A stretch of DNA of 64,000 bases, taken from contig JAITSV010000059.1 of NCBI GenBank assembly GCA_031287575.1, positions 44,807 to 108,806 on the forward strand, written 5' to 3'. This stretch comes from Desulfovibrio sp. Lineage in GTDB: Bacteria; Desulfobacterota; Desulfovibrionia; Desulfovibrionales; Desulfovibrionaceae. A model generated the notes under the pieces. It was not told the origin of the DNA. It made no database searches and worked only from the letters and a program-made list of their open reading frames with translations. Positions 44,004-54,000 of this stretch are shown here, one piece after another (positions within the stretch are counted from its first letter, which is position 1; each line of letters starts with the position of its first letter). The position numbers and the translations under genes are program-made.

Positions 44004-44057
44004 GGCACGACGCCCTCATGCACGCGAAACCTTCCGCGTGCATGAGGGCGTCGTGCC
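44004..44057. terminator. Perfect 23-bp hairpin between converging genes
   Basis: The arm at 44004-44026 is an exact complement of 44035-44057, with an 8-base loop. It lies between the plus-strand TPR gene and the minus-strand gene ending at 44165, so it most likely ends transcription from both sides. The minus-strand side is followed by CTATTTTCC, a weak T-run. Confidence 0.75.
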
Positions 44058-44164
44058 GTTGCGGCGCAAGCAGGAATACCGGCAAGCCGCGCGTCCGTGC
44101 GGGGGGGGCGGCGGACTGGTTTCGCGCTGTTGCCGCGCTGCTGGCGGGCTGTCCGGGTGCGGGT

Positions 44165-44446
44165 CTACATATCCAGCAGACGGGCCACCCGTTCCGGATC
44201 CAGCGAGCGGTGCGCGTCGCCGGAAGGGGCGACCAACATGTCCATGACCGCGCTGTAGGCCAGGTCGGCCTCCGTGGTGGGCACGGGGGCTTCGGATGTC
44301 TGTCCTGCCGGGGAAGCCTGGGCGGACTGGGAGCCGGTGGCGCCGAGCGAGGAGCGTTTGGCTTCGGTCGCCTCGCGGGCGTTCGCCAGCAGCGTGTCGA
44401 TGCGCGAGAAGGTATCCTGCGAAATGGTGGTGATGCCCGTGGTCAT
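44165..44446 (-). CDS. Small protein of unknown function, sigma-54-like promoter
   Basis: This 93-residue protein begins MTTGITTISQDTFSRIDTLL and ends SLDPERVARLLDM. The middle is Ser/Ala/Thr-rich (GATGSQSAQASPAGQTSEA) and probably unstructured. The LDPERVARLL ending resembles the last helix of anti-sigma factor FlgM, but this is too little for an assignment. AGGAGG stands seven bases before the ATG. Two sigma-54-like elements upstream suggest control with flagellar or nitrogen-type genes. I do not recognise the family. Confidence 0.6.
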   Translation of the reverse strand: MTTGITTISQDTFSRIDTLLANAREATEAKRSSLGATGSQSAQASPAGQTSEAPVPTTEADLAYSAVMDMLVAPSGDAHRSLDPERVARLLDM

Positions 44447-44826
44447 GGCCGCCTCCTGGAAGTTTTTTCCGTATGCCCCGGCAGGAATGCAAGTGACGTG
44501 CAAAACCGCAAGTGACGTGCGAAGACGGAGCGTGACGGCGCCGTGCCCGCGCGTTGTCCGGCCCGGTGTCGGGAAGTCCGTCCGGTATCGTCCGGACTTC
44601 GAGGGCGCCCGTTGTGGTTCCGGAGGGCAGGCGCGGCACGGCACATTCCGCCACCTGTCGTCACGTCCCGTTACATCCGGCGGGCCGCGAACCGTTGCGA
44701 ATCGGGCCGCTTTGGGGTAGGCGAAGCGGCGCGCCACGGTTGCGTTTCCGTCCGAACAGGCTACACTTGCGCACAGGTGCATCGCGCACGGGACGGCAGC
44801 CCACATCCATACCTGACGGAAGCGGC
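44447..44826. other. Divergent promoter region between the 93-residue gene and coaX
   Basis: Besides the sigma-54-like elements at 44488-44520 there is a sigma-70-like pair for coaX: TTGCGT (44740-44745), 16 bases, TACACT (44762-44767), some 60 bases before its ATG. No coding sequence is supported in these 380 bases. Confidence 0.45.
44488..44520 (-). promoter_or_regulatory. Tandem sigma-54-like promoter elements
   Basis: The 13-bp sequence GCAAGTGACGTGC occurs at 44489-44501 and 44508-44520. Read on the minus strand the first copy gives TTGCACG-TCAC-TTGCA, close to the sigma-54 pattern TGGCACG-N4-TTGCW but with TG instead of GG at -24. The second gives TCGCACG-TCAC-TTGCG. The first lies about 42 bases before the start of the 93-residue gene. 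Confidence 0.4.
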
Positions 44827-45615
44827 ATGACCCAGCATTTCCTGCTGTTCGACATCGGCAACACCAACGTCAAGATCGGCATCGCGGTGGAAACCGCCGT
44901 GCTGACCTCGTACGTGCTGCCCACCGATCCCGGTCAGACGGCCGACTCCATCGGGCTGCGCCTGCTGGAGGTGCTGCGCCACGCCGGGTTGGGTCCGGCG
45001 GATGTGGGGGACTGCGTGGCCAGTTCGGTGGTGCCCGGCGTCAACCCACTGATCCGCCGCGCCTGCGAACGCTATCTGTACCGCAAGCTGCTGTTCGCGC
45101 CCGGCGACATCCCCATTCCGCTGGAAAACCGTTACGAACGGCCCGCCGAAGTGGGCGCGGACCGACTGGTGGCGGCGTATGCCGCCCGGCGGCTGTACCC
45201 CGGCCCCCGGTCGCTGGTATCCGTGGATTTCGGCACCGCCACCACGTTTGACTGCGTGGAAGGCGGTGCGTATCTTGGTGGTTTGATCTGTCCCGGCGTG
45301 CTGTCGTCCGCCGGGGCGTTGTCGTCGCGCACGGCCAAGCTGCCGCGCATCAGCCTGGAAGTGGAAGAGGATTCGCCGGTCATCGGGCGGTCCACCACCA
45401 CCAGCCTGAACCACGGCTTCATTTTCGGCTTTGCCGCCATGACAGAGGGCGTGCTGGCCCGTCTTGGCGGCGTGCTGCCCGGCCCCACCGAGGTGGTGGC
45501 CACGGGCGGATTCGCCCGGGACATCGCGCGGGTGAGCCGCTGTTTCGACCACGTCAGGCCCGACCTTCTGCTGGAGGGCCTGCGGTTATTGTATTTGGAA
45601 CGTGACGCCCGGTAG
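44827..45615 (+). CDS. coaX: Type III pantothenate kinase
   Basis: This 262-residue enzyme phosphorylates pantothenate, the first step of coenzyme A synthesis. It has the acetate-kinase/Hsp70 fold signatures FDIGNTNVKIG (phosphate-1), ASSVVPGVN, EVGADRLVAAYAARRLYP, and VSVDFGTATTFDCV with GGLICPGV. The C-terminal GGFARD motif is also present. The length fits CoaX. The ATG at 44827 follows a weak ribosome-binding site (GGAAGCGGC). It precedes eno, with the 27-bp repeats between. Confidence 0.92.
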   Translation: MTQHFLLFDIGNTNVKIGIAVETAVLTSYVLPTDPGQTADSIGLRLLEVLRHAGLGPADVGDCVASSVVPGVNPLIRRACERYLYRKLLFAPGDIPIPLENRYERPAEVGADRLVAAYAARRLYPGPRSLVSVDFGTATTFDCVEGGAYLGGLICPGVLSSAGALSSRTAKLPRISLEVEEDSPVIGRSTTTSLNHGFIFGFAAMTEGVLARLGGVLPGPTEVVATGGFARDIARVSRCFDHVRPDLLLEGLRLLYLERDAR

Positions 45616-45645
45616 GGCACTGGCCCCAAGGGGGCAGGCTCGTAG

Positions 45646-47166
<1,521 letters not shown>

Positions 47167-47186
47167 CGCCCGGTTGCGCACATTCG

Positions 47187-47217
47187 GGGAGGGGGCCTGC
47201 GTGGCTCCCTCCCTTTT
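47187..47217 (+). terminator. Rho-independent terminator of eno
   Basis: GGGAGGGGGCC (47187-47197) pairs with GGCTCCCTCCC (47203-47213) with one mismatch, a 5-base loop and TTTT directly after. Confidence 0.85.
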
Positions 47218-47309
47218 GCTTTCGGGCGGGGCAAAGATGCAGGAAGGGCAGATATGGCGTTCAAAATATGACGTGTTGTCGTTTGGCAACCTGAATCAAG
47301 GAGTCTTGT

Positions 47310-47699
47310 ATGACCATGTGGGAAAAGTACGACTTGGGAAACAAGATATGTAGTATCTTGCGCGACGTGAAGCCCAGCATTGAGGATCATCATTTTGAAG
47401 CGCCGTTTCTTACGGCGTATCAGGTAGCCATACTGTTCAAGGAACGGTTTCCTTCCGACTTTGACGCCATGGGGCTGGAAGTGGGAGGAAAAGGTACCGG
47501 CGTGCATGTTTTCCTTGCGCAATATTTCGCCAGGGAACTTTCCCGCCATGACAGGAACAAGACGCTACCGGTTGAAGGTGCATTTTTGGGCAGGCATCAT
47601 GTGCATACCATTGCATATGCCGACGGCGACGACATCGTGGAATCGAGTTTGGGCGATTCTGCGGATCTTTCCATGTTCAGGATTCGACAAGAATCATAG
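47310..47699 (+). CDS. Unrecognised 129-residue protein
   Basis: The protein begins MTMWEKYDLGNKICSILRDV and contains FLTAYQVAILFKERFP and GVHVFLAQYFARELSRH, suggesting helical segments; no family is recognised. GGAG stands six bases before the ATG. The gene's base composition is less GC-rich than eno and folD on either side, which hints at recent acquisition. It has no signal peptide and no cysteine motif beyond Cys14. It lies alone between two terminator-like structures. Confidence 0.6.
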   Translation: MTMWEKYDLGNKICSILRDVKPSIEDHHFEAPFLTAYQVAILFKERFPSDFDAMGLEVGGKGTGVHVFLAQYFARELSRHDRNKTLPVEGAFLGRHHVHTIAYADGDDIVESSLGDSADLSMFRIRQES

Positions 47700-47776
47700 T
47701 TTCTTCATGTTGCCGGTGACGGCGATGCTGCTCTGACGGCTTCATGACGTAGGCCTCACTCTCGAAACAGGGGGTT

Positions 47777-47796
47777 CGGGGGAGCATGCTCCCCCG
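47777..47796. repeat. 20-bp palindrome downstream of the orphan gene
   Basis: CGGGGGAGCATGCTCCCCCG is a perfect palindrome about 80 bases after the orphan gene's stop. It may work as a terminator core or be a dispersed intergenic element; further GGGGC/GCCCC pairs follow immediately. Confidence 0.7.
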
Positions 47797-47958
47797 GCGG
47801 GGCACGGGGCAGCGCCCCGATATTTCAAAGGCCGCCCGCCTCTCATGGAGAAGCAGGGCAGCGACACATGGCGGATGCGACCGGAACGCAAGACGGTGCC
47901 GGGCAGCGGAATCGGACAGGCGGCGCGCACGCGCGCCGGATTTCGGGAGGTTGGAGAC

Positions 47959-48825
47959 ATGTTGCTGCTCGACGGCAAGGCGACGGCTGCGGCCATTCGC
48001 GCGGAGCTGAAGGAAGAAGTGGCGGCGGGGCTTGCGGCGGCGGGACGCGCGCCGGGGCTGGCGGTGATCCTGGTGGGCGAGGACCCCGCCTCGCAGGTGT
48101 ACGTGCGCAACAAGGAGCGCGGCTGCGAAGAAGCGGGCATCCGGTCCGAGGCATTTCGCCTGCCTGCGGACACCACGCAGGAAACGCTGGAAGTGCTCAT
48201 CGACGAACTGAACGGGCGTGCGGACATCGACGGCATCCTGCTGCAACTGCCGCTGCCCAAGGGGCTGAACAGCCAGCGCTGCCTGGAGCGCATCAGCCCG
48301 AAAAAGGACGTGGATGGCTTTCATCCCGAGAACATGGGGCGCTTGGCGCTGGGGCTGCCCGGCTTTCGCCCGTGCACCCCGGCGGGGGTGATGACCCTGC
48401 TGGAACGTTACGATCTTTCCCCTTCGGGCAAGAAGGCCGTGGTGGTGGGGCGCAGCAACATCGTGGGCAAGCCACTGGCGCTGATGCTGGGCGCGCCCGG
48501 CAAGTACGCCAATGCCACGGTGACGGTGTGCCATTCCGGCACCCCGAACCTGGCCGAGGAATGCCGCCAGGCGGACTTTCTGTTCGTGGCGGCGGGACGG
48601 CCCTGCCTGGTCACCTCGGACATGGTCAAACCCGGCGCGGTGGTGGTGGACGTGGGCATTCACCGTACCGACGAAGGGCTGGTGGGCGACTGCAAGTACG
48701 ACGACATCACGTGCATCGCCTCGGCCATGACCCCGGTGCCCGGTGGCGTGGGGCCCATGACCATCGCCCAGTTGCTCATCAACACCGTGATCTCGTGGAA
48801 GGGCCGCACCGGCATCGCCGGGTAG
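47959..48825 (+). CDS. folD: Methylenetetrahydrofolate dehydrogenase/cyclohydrolase
   Basis: This 288-residue bifunctional enzyme interconverts methylene-, methenyl- and formyl-tetrahydrofolate. Motifs include [16 protein letters not shown] with the catalytic lysine, [42 protein letters not shown] and [21 protein letters not shown] lies two to five bases before the ATG at 47959; longer starts have no family similarity. The formyl-THF it makes would also supply the formyltransferase of the glycan cluster. Confidence 0.96.
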   Translation: MLLLDGKATAAAIRAELKEEVAAGLAAAGRAPGLAVILVGEDPASQVYVRNKERGCEEAGIRSEAFRLPADTTQETLEVLIDELNGRADIDGILLQLPLPKGLNSQRCLERISPKKDVDGFHPENMGRLALGLPGFRPCTPAGVMTLLERYDLSPSGKKAVVVGRSNIVGKPLALMLGAPGKYANATVTVCHSGTPNLAEECRQADFLFVAAGRPCLVTSDMVKPGAVVVDVGIHRTDEGLVGDCKYDDITCIASAMTPVPGGVGPMTIAQLLINTVISWKGRTGIAG

Positions 48826-48839
48826 CGGATACCGGCGGA

Positions 48840-48869
48840 ACGGGAACGGGCCTTCCGGCCTGTTCCCGT
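48840..48869 (+). terminator. Terminator of folD
   Basis: ACGGGAACGGGCC (48840-48852) pairs with GGCCTGTTCCCGT (48857-48869) with one mismatch and a TTCC loop, fifteen bases after the folD stop. A T-run is lacking. Confidence 0.7.
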
Positions 48870-49051
48870 GCAGGACGTTTTCAGGGCCGCGTGGCATGAG
48901 CCGCGCGGCCCCTTGCGTGTTTGCCGCGTACCGGGGTGCCGCGCGGGTCGCCCGGCATGACCCGGCCATGGGCAGGTTCTGCCGCACGTGGAACGTTTAC
49001 GCGGACCTTCGGTCTTTACATTCCGCAAGGTTGCTTCGCGCTGCTTTGCGC

Positions 49052-49067
49052 TGGCACGGCTCGTGCT
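49052..49067 (+). promoter_or_regulatory. Sigma-54 promoter of flgE
   Basis: TGGCACG (49052-49058), four bases, then GTGCT (49063-49067) match the -24/-12 pattern TGGCACG-N4-TTGCW in all but one position. Transcription would start near 49078, about 100 bases before the flgE ATG. Sigma-54 control of hook genes is well known in flagellated proteobacteria. Confidence 0.65.
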
Positions 49068-49177
49068 TTGCGAACCCGCAGGGAAGAATCTTCCCCGGTT
49101 CCGCGTGCCCGCCTTCCACCGGGAAGGCAGGGGAAACGCGTTACGGACCGGGGCACTTCGTGCCCGAGGAGACACGC

Positions 49178-50683
49178 ATGTTACGCGCCCTCTATTCCGG
49201 CGCCACCGGCATGAAAACCCTGGCGCAGGGCATGCAGGCGGTCAGCAACAACCTGGCCAACGTGAACACCGTGGGGTTCAAGCAACAGCAGGCGCTGTTC
49301 GATGACCTCATGAGCCAGTACGCGGGCACGGGGAACTCGGCGTCCACCTCCATCAGCCAGGTGGGTCTGGGCACGCGCCTGACGGACATCCGGACCATGT
49401 ACGGGCAGGGCCCGTACGAATCGGGCTCCGATATCACCGACCTGTCCATCAACGGCAAGGGGTTCTTCCAGGTTTCGCTGGACGGCAAGACGCATTACAC
49501 CCGCGCGGGCAACTTCCGGTTCGACAAGGACGGAAACCTGGTGGACCCCAACGGCTTCGTGCTGAACGGGCGGGCCATCACCGACGGGGTGGAGGGAGCC
49601 ACCGGCCCCATCAGCCTGCCGCCAGGCGCGAACGGCCGCAATGTTATGCCTCCAAAGTCCACCACGTCCATCACGGCGCTGAACAACCTGGGCTCGGGCG
49701 ACAAGTCGCCCGATGCGGCCAATCCGTACTTTTCGCTGCTGTCCAAGTGGAACGGCACGGCGGACAGCCCCCTGGGCGATTCGGCGTACACGTACAAGCA
49801 GTCCATCAAGGTTTACGACGCCACGGGCAACGCCCACGACGTGACCATCTATTTCGACGGTGCCGGGCAGAGCGGCGGCAACAAGTACTTCGAGTTCGTG
49901 GTGGGCATGGACCCGGCGCACGACGGTTCGGGCATGGCCGGAACCTCCTCCGCCGGGTTGCTGATGACCGGCACGCTTACCTTCAACTCGTCCGGGCAGT
50001 TGGTGAACATGTCCGCCTACACGCCCACGGGTACCGACGCCACCAACCTCAGCAACTGGGCCCCGGCCTCGTTCGGTGCGGACGGATTGCCGCAGTTCAC
50101 CGCCACCTTCGCCAGCGGCGGTGGGGCGCAGGTGGTGGGGCTGGATCTTGGCCTGTCCTCGTCCACCGGGGCATGGACGGCGGGGGCGGGCAGCCCGGCG
50201 GCGGTGGGGTCCAATGCCACCAGCCTGATGGGCATGGGTGGGGCCACCCTGGCGGCGGTCAGCACCACGGCCTACGGCGGCAGTTCGTCGGAAATCCGGG
50301 CGAGGCAAGACGGCTACGCGCAGGGATTTCTGGCGGGCATCGACATCAGTTCGGACGGGATCATCAGCGGGCGCTACAGCAACGGGCAGGTCGACGACCT
50401 GTACCGCATCACCCTGTACCGCTTCACCAGCGAGGACGGATTGCGCCGCGAGGGCATGAACCACTTCTCGGCCACGCTGGAGTCCGGCGCGGCGGAAGAG
50501 GGCCTGCCCGATACCGAGAACTTCGGCACCGTAGCCGCCAAGACTTTGGAACAGTCCAACGTGTCCATGGAGCGGGAGTTCGTGAACATGATCATCTACC
50601 AGCGCGGCTTCCAGACCAACTCCAAGTCGATCATGACGGCGGATTCCATGATCCAGAAGGCGCTGGAGCTGAAACGGTCGTAG
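49178..50683 (+). CDS. flgE: Flagellar hook protein
   Basis: This 501-residue protein has the rod/hook/filament signatures at both ends: MLRALYSGATGMKTLAQGMQ with NNLANVNTVGFKQQ, then the SINGKGFFQV region, and the C-terminal FVNMIIYQRGFQTNSKSIMTADSM coiled end. The central 250 residues form the variable hook domains. Length and layout fit FlgE rather than the shorter FlgF or FlgG. GAGGA stands seven bases before the ATG. It is transcribed alone between a sigma-54 promoter and a strong terminator. Confidence 0.92.
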   Translation: MLRALYSGATGMKTLAQGMQAVSNNLANVNTVGFKQQQALFDDLMSQYAGTGNSASTSISQVGLGTRLTDIRTMYGQGPYESGSDITDLSINGKGFFQVSLDGKTHYTRAGNFRFDKDGNLVDPNGFVLNGRAITDGVEGATGPISLPPGANGRNVMPPKSTTSITALNNLGSGDKSPDAANPYFSLLSKWNGTADSPLGDSAYTYKQSIKVYDATGNAHDVTIYFDGAGQSGGNKYFEFVVGMDPAHDGSGMAGTSSAGLLMTGTLTFNSSGQLVNMSAYTPTGTDATNLSNWAPASFGADGLPQFTATFASGGGAQVVGLDLGLSSSTGAWTAGAGSPAAVGSNATSLMGMGGATLAAVSTTAYGGSSSEIRARQDGYAQGFLAGIDISSDGIISGRYSNGQVDDLYRITLYRFTSEDGLRREGMNHFSATLESGAAEEGLPDTENFGTVAAKTLEQSNVSMEREFVNMIIYQRGFQTNSKSIMTADSMIQKALELKRS

Positions 50684-50716
50684 CGTGCCGTCCTGGCAGA
50701 GCCTCCATGCAGCATG

Positions 50717-50749
50717 AAAAGCCGCCTCCGGTTTCGGAGGCGGCTTTTT
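50717..50749 (+). terminator. Rho-independent terminator of flgE
   Basis: AAAAGCCGCCTCCG (50717-50730) and CGGAGGCGGCTTTT (50735-50748) form a perfect 14-bp stem with a 4-base loop and a T-run. Confidence 0.92.
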
Positions 50750-50900
50750 GCATGCCGTAAAAAGCGGAAACAGGGCGTGCCGAGACGTTACATGGCGGCC
50801 AATCCATACGCCATGAGACGCGCTACGTTGGGGCAAGACCATTCCGAGGAGATTCGCATGGGAATCATCCCCGGGGTGCCCGTGTGGACAGCGTAGAAAG

Positions 50901-50940
50901 ATAGTTGTAAACGCACTATGGGGGATTTATTTGCAACTAT
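50901..50940. repeat. Imperfect inverted repeat at the island's left edge
   Basis: ATAGTTGTAAA (50901-50911) and TTTGCAACTAT (50930-50940) are complementary in ten of eleven positions, with an 18-base centre. It lies about 70 bases before the left cassette site and could be an operator, a promoter element or an accessory recombination site. Confidence 0.6.
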
Positions 50941-51006
50941 TCATGATCTTTTTATTGGAAGAGGTCCTGGTGGATGACGGACATAACAATCTTGAAAATA
51001 AGCATG

Positions 51007-51025
51007 GATAACTAGGAATTATGGC
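51007..51025 (+). repeat. Left inverted repeat of the invertible cassette
   Basis: GATAACTAGGAATTATGGC occurs here and, inverted, at 56067-56085. Its core has ATAA and TTAT arms around the asymmetric 7-base centre CTAGGAA, the size of a tyrosine-recombinase crossover region. It contains AGGA and the ATG (51021-51023) of the STAND gene, plus a TAA stop in frame with the sequence outside. Confidence 0.85.
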
Positions 51026-54000
51026 AGATCCCATTCTGCGAAACAGCGGGCAACGAGTCATGCATTTGGATTTTGATCCAAATGATTTCACCTGGGACTT
51101 TAGCCAAATCACTGGCCTACAGTTTGAAGCGGAAGTTCAGCGCATTGTCCGGCAGGGATTGCGCCCTGACGGACGGAGTGTCTGGGTGGTGGACACTCCG
51201 CGCACCGGCGACCGGGGGAAGGATATCGTCGTCCACTTCAAACGCGACATCAACGTTTTTGGTCTGAATTTCAAGGTTCCCCGCATAGCTGACAGGGGAA
51301 CACTGTATATAGAATGCAAGAAAAATGACAGCAACACTCTATCGCCGGGTGATTTCGGAGGCAGCTTTTTGCAGCTGGCTGCCGAGGGGCAGGTCCCCCA
51401 TTACTTTCTTCTTGTGACCAACGCCACGCTGACACCGGAACTCTATCACAATTCTCAGGAGCGGTTTCACTTCAACGGCACCACCTTCCATTTGATCGAC
51501 CGCTGGCGGCTGGGGAGGGCCATCCAGGGCGTCTCCTCGTCCCTGCCCGCCCTGGGCTCGATAGCGCCTCCTCCGACGATTGCCGCGTCATATAGCTGTT
51601 TTGATAGGGATTCCATGCGCTGCCTGCTGTCGAGTCCTGAGGATGGGGAAGGGCAACGGGGGAGTCGGAAGGTGTTGGAAGCTTTCGTCCGGTTAGACAA
51701 CGTTTCCGACGAGACGAAGCACGTATGCCTCAGCCTGCGCTCGGACATCAACTGGTCGATCACCTCTCCATCCGACGGCGGCGGTGCCGAGGAAAAGGAA
51801 CTGACCTTTTTCATCCCCCCCTTCGAGACGCAGACGGCAAGATTGCGGCTCGAGCAAACTTCCATCGACGGTCTGGACGGGCTGAGGCTGGGCCTGAACA
51901 TCGAGGGCCGCTCGCGCACCCTTGAACTACGCGGGAGTAAGCTGGAATTCGATTTCGACCCGCTGCTGTTCGGTGTCGGCCACCATGCACTTGTCGATCG
52001 CCTTCGGGATGTGACGTGCGCCGAGCGCCCGGCCACGTTCATCAGCCTGCGCGGCGATGCGGGAACAGGCAAAAGCAAGATCCTCGAGGCCTTGTCCGAA
52101 GCCCTGCGCGGAAGCGACCGCTATCTCAAGCGTGTGGAATTGAGACCAACCCAGTTAGGAAAAATTCTTCATCACATCTTGGATGATTTGGCGAAGGTAA
52201 ATGGCAGCAAGCCACCGAGCGCCGCACCGACAATCGTCGAATTCTTCGATTCTCTCGATGATGTCGGTGATCACTACGCCCATTACGTAATCTGCCTCGA
52301 GGACCTGCACCACGGCAGCCCTGATCTGCTGGCGGCGCTGCAATCCTTCAGTGACCGCGACACGGCCGGCAGGGTGACCATCATCGGGACCGGCCGGGTC
52401 GACGGCACCTTTCCCAACGACGAATATTTCGCGCTGCTGGACCACATCGCCATCACCGCCTCGGCACCTCCCGAGGACCATCCCCCGACAGTCGTCGATC
52501 TTGCCGTGACGCGATGGTCGGACGAGGAGTGTCGCAGCTTCATTCGCGCGACAGTGGCCGAAGCGCCCGACGCGGTCGTCGCCGACATTCATCGAATTAG
52601 TGAGAACACGCCGTTTGGGGCCATCCAGGCCATCGAATACCTGCTGGACCTGAAGATCGCGCAGGTGGTCAACCGGAACACCGTGGGGATCACCAACGCA
52701 GCCATGTTCGGCGGAAAGCAGTACATTCCCAAGAGGCTGCACGACCTTATCCAGTGCCGTTGCGATCATCTGGTGAGCCTATCCAGTGCCGGGGCCCAGG
52801 TTCTGTTAGTGGCGCTTGCTGTCCTGGGAATGCAAATCCCCGCCGAAGACGTCCGCAAGCTGGTCCAGAGCGGCGACGACGACCGGGCCCTGATGGCCGC
52901 CGAACAACATAAGTTCGTGGAAGTCCGAAACGGGCAGGTTCGTTTCACTCACGAAAACCTTCAGGTGTTCTTCCTGCACCTGCTCGGAACCACGGCCGAT
53001 GGCGCCAAGGCCGCCGAAAAGCTTCTGGCAACCGGGGAGGTCATCTCCGACCAGCGGCAGAGAGGCCGACTCGCGATGTTCGCGGGCCGCCCCCAGGAGG
53101 CGTTCGTTTATCTGCAGTCACTGTGGCGGCAAGGCACGGGCTGGACCAATATCAGCTCCCTCAATATTCCGGCCAGCGAACTACCGTACTTCCAGCCGCT
53201 CATCGCCGCAGCGGAAAAGCTGGGAGGACCCGACGACGCCATCGCCCGCTTGTGCGTCGCCGAAACTTACTGCGCGTTGCATAACGCGTCGCTTGCGATC
53301 GCGCTAAAGACAGTCCGAAATCAGTACGCGACCCTAGATCGCCTCAAGCTGTCAGCAAGCCTGCGCGAGAGCTTCATGCTGGAACTGAGGCAGCTTGAAG
53401 CCCACATTTTGCTGAACATCGGTCATGTTCCTTCGGCGCAAAAGATCATGCTTGAGATTGTTGTACAGGCATCCAAGACACCAGAGGTGTCCAGCAACCA
53501 TCGCTTGATGTTCGATGTGTACGATCGACTCCAGAACATTCACCATCAACTCAATCACAAAACACAGTTTGTAAATTTTTCAGAATTATCGAGACATCAT
53601 GCGGAGATCATAAATGACGACAAACTTCTATCACTGGTAAAGTCGTCACAGAGCAAGGAATACGCTTTCGATGATCCAGAGAAATTCCTGTCCCTAACCG
53701 AGCAGGCTACCGAATGGTCCCGCCGTCACGCCAGCCAGCGGCATATCTGCCATGCCGAACTCAATCTGAGCATTGCCAAAATGATGGCGGCCCCAACCGA
53801 TCGCGAACGCATCGGTTCCGAAATTAAGATTCTGGACGCATTGCTCAGCGACGCCGTGAAGAACGCGTATTCCTTTTCAATAACGCGTGCCGAACTTGCC
53901 CTGGCTACCGCCTATGCCTTGCTGGGCCTAGACAAGGTGGAGAACCGACGGGCGGCGGAGCGCTACGCTCGTCTCGGCATTGAATCATGCCTGCGGTACG

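Larger units (their letters stand above)
48826..49177. other. Gap with folD terminator and flgE promoter
   Basis: These 352 bases hold the folD terminator near the left end and the sigma-54 promoter and leader of flgE near the right end, each listed separately. No gene is seen. Confidence 0.55.
50684..51006. other. Left edge of the accessory island
   Basis: After the flgE terminator the sequence stays GC-rich up to about 50890, with a short frame MGIIPGVPVWTA ending at the TAG near 50896 and preceded by GAGGAG. This could be the cut start of a former host gene (inference). From about 50897 the DNA becomes AT-rich; the inverted repeat at 50901-50940 follows, and then a frame that ends with TAA inside the left cassette repeat. 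No full gene is supported. Confidence 0.45.

Noticed and set aside
44165..44446. Naming the 93-residue protein FlgM
   Set aside because: Only the last ten residues are reminiscent; the rest is low-complexity and the similarity could be chance.
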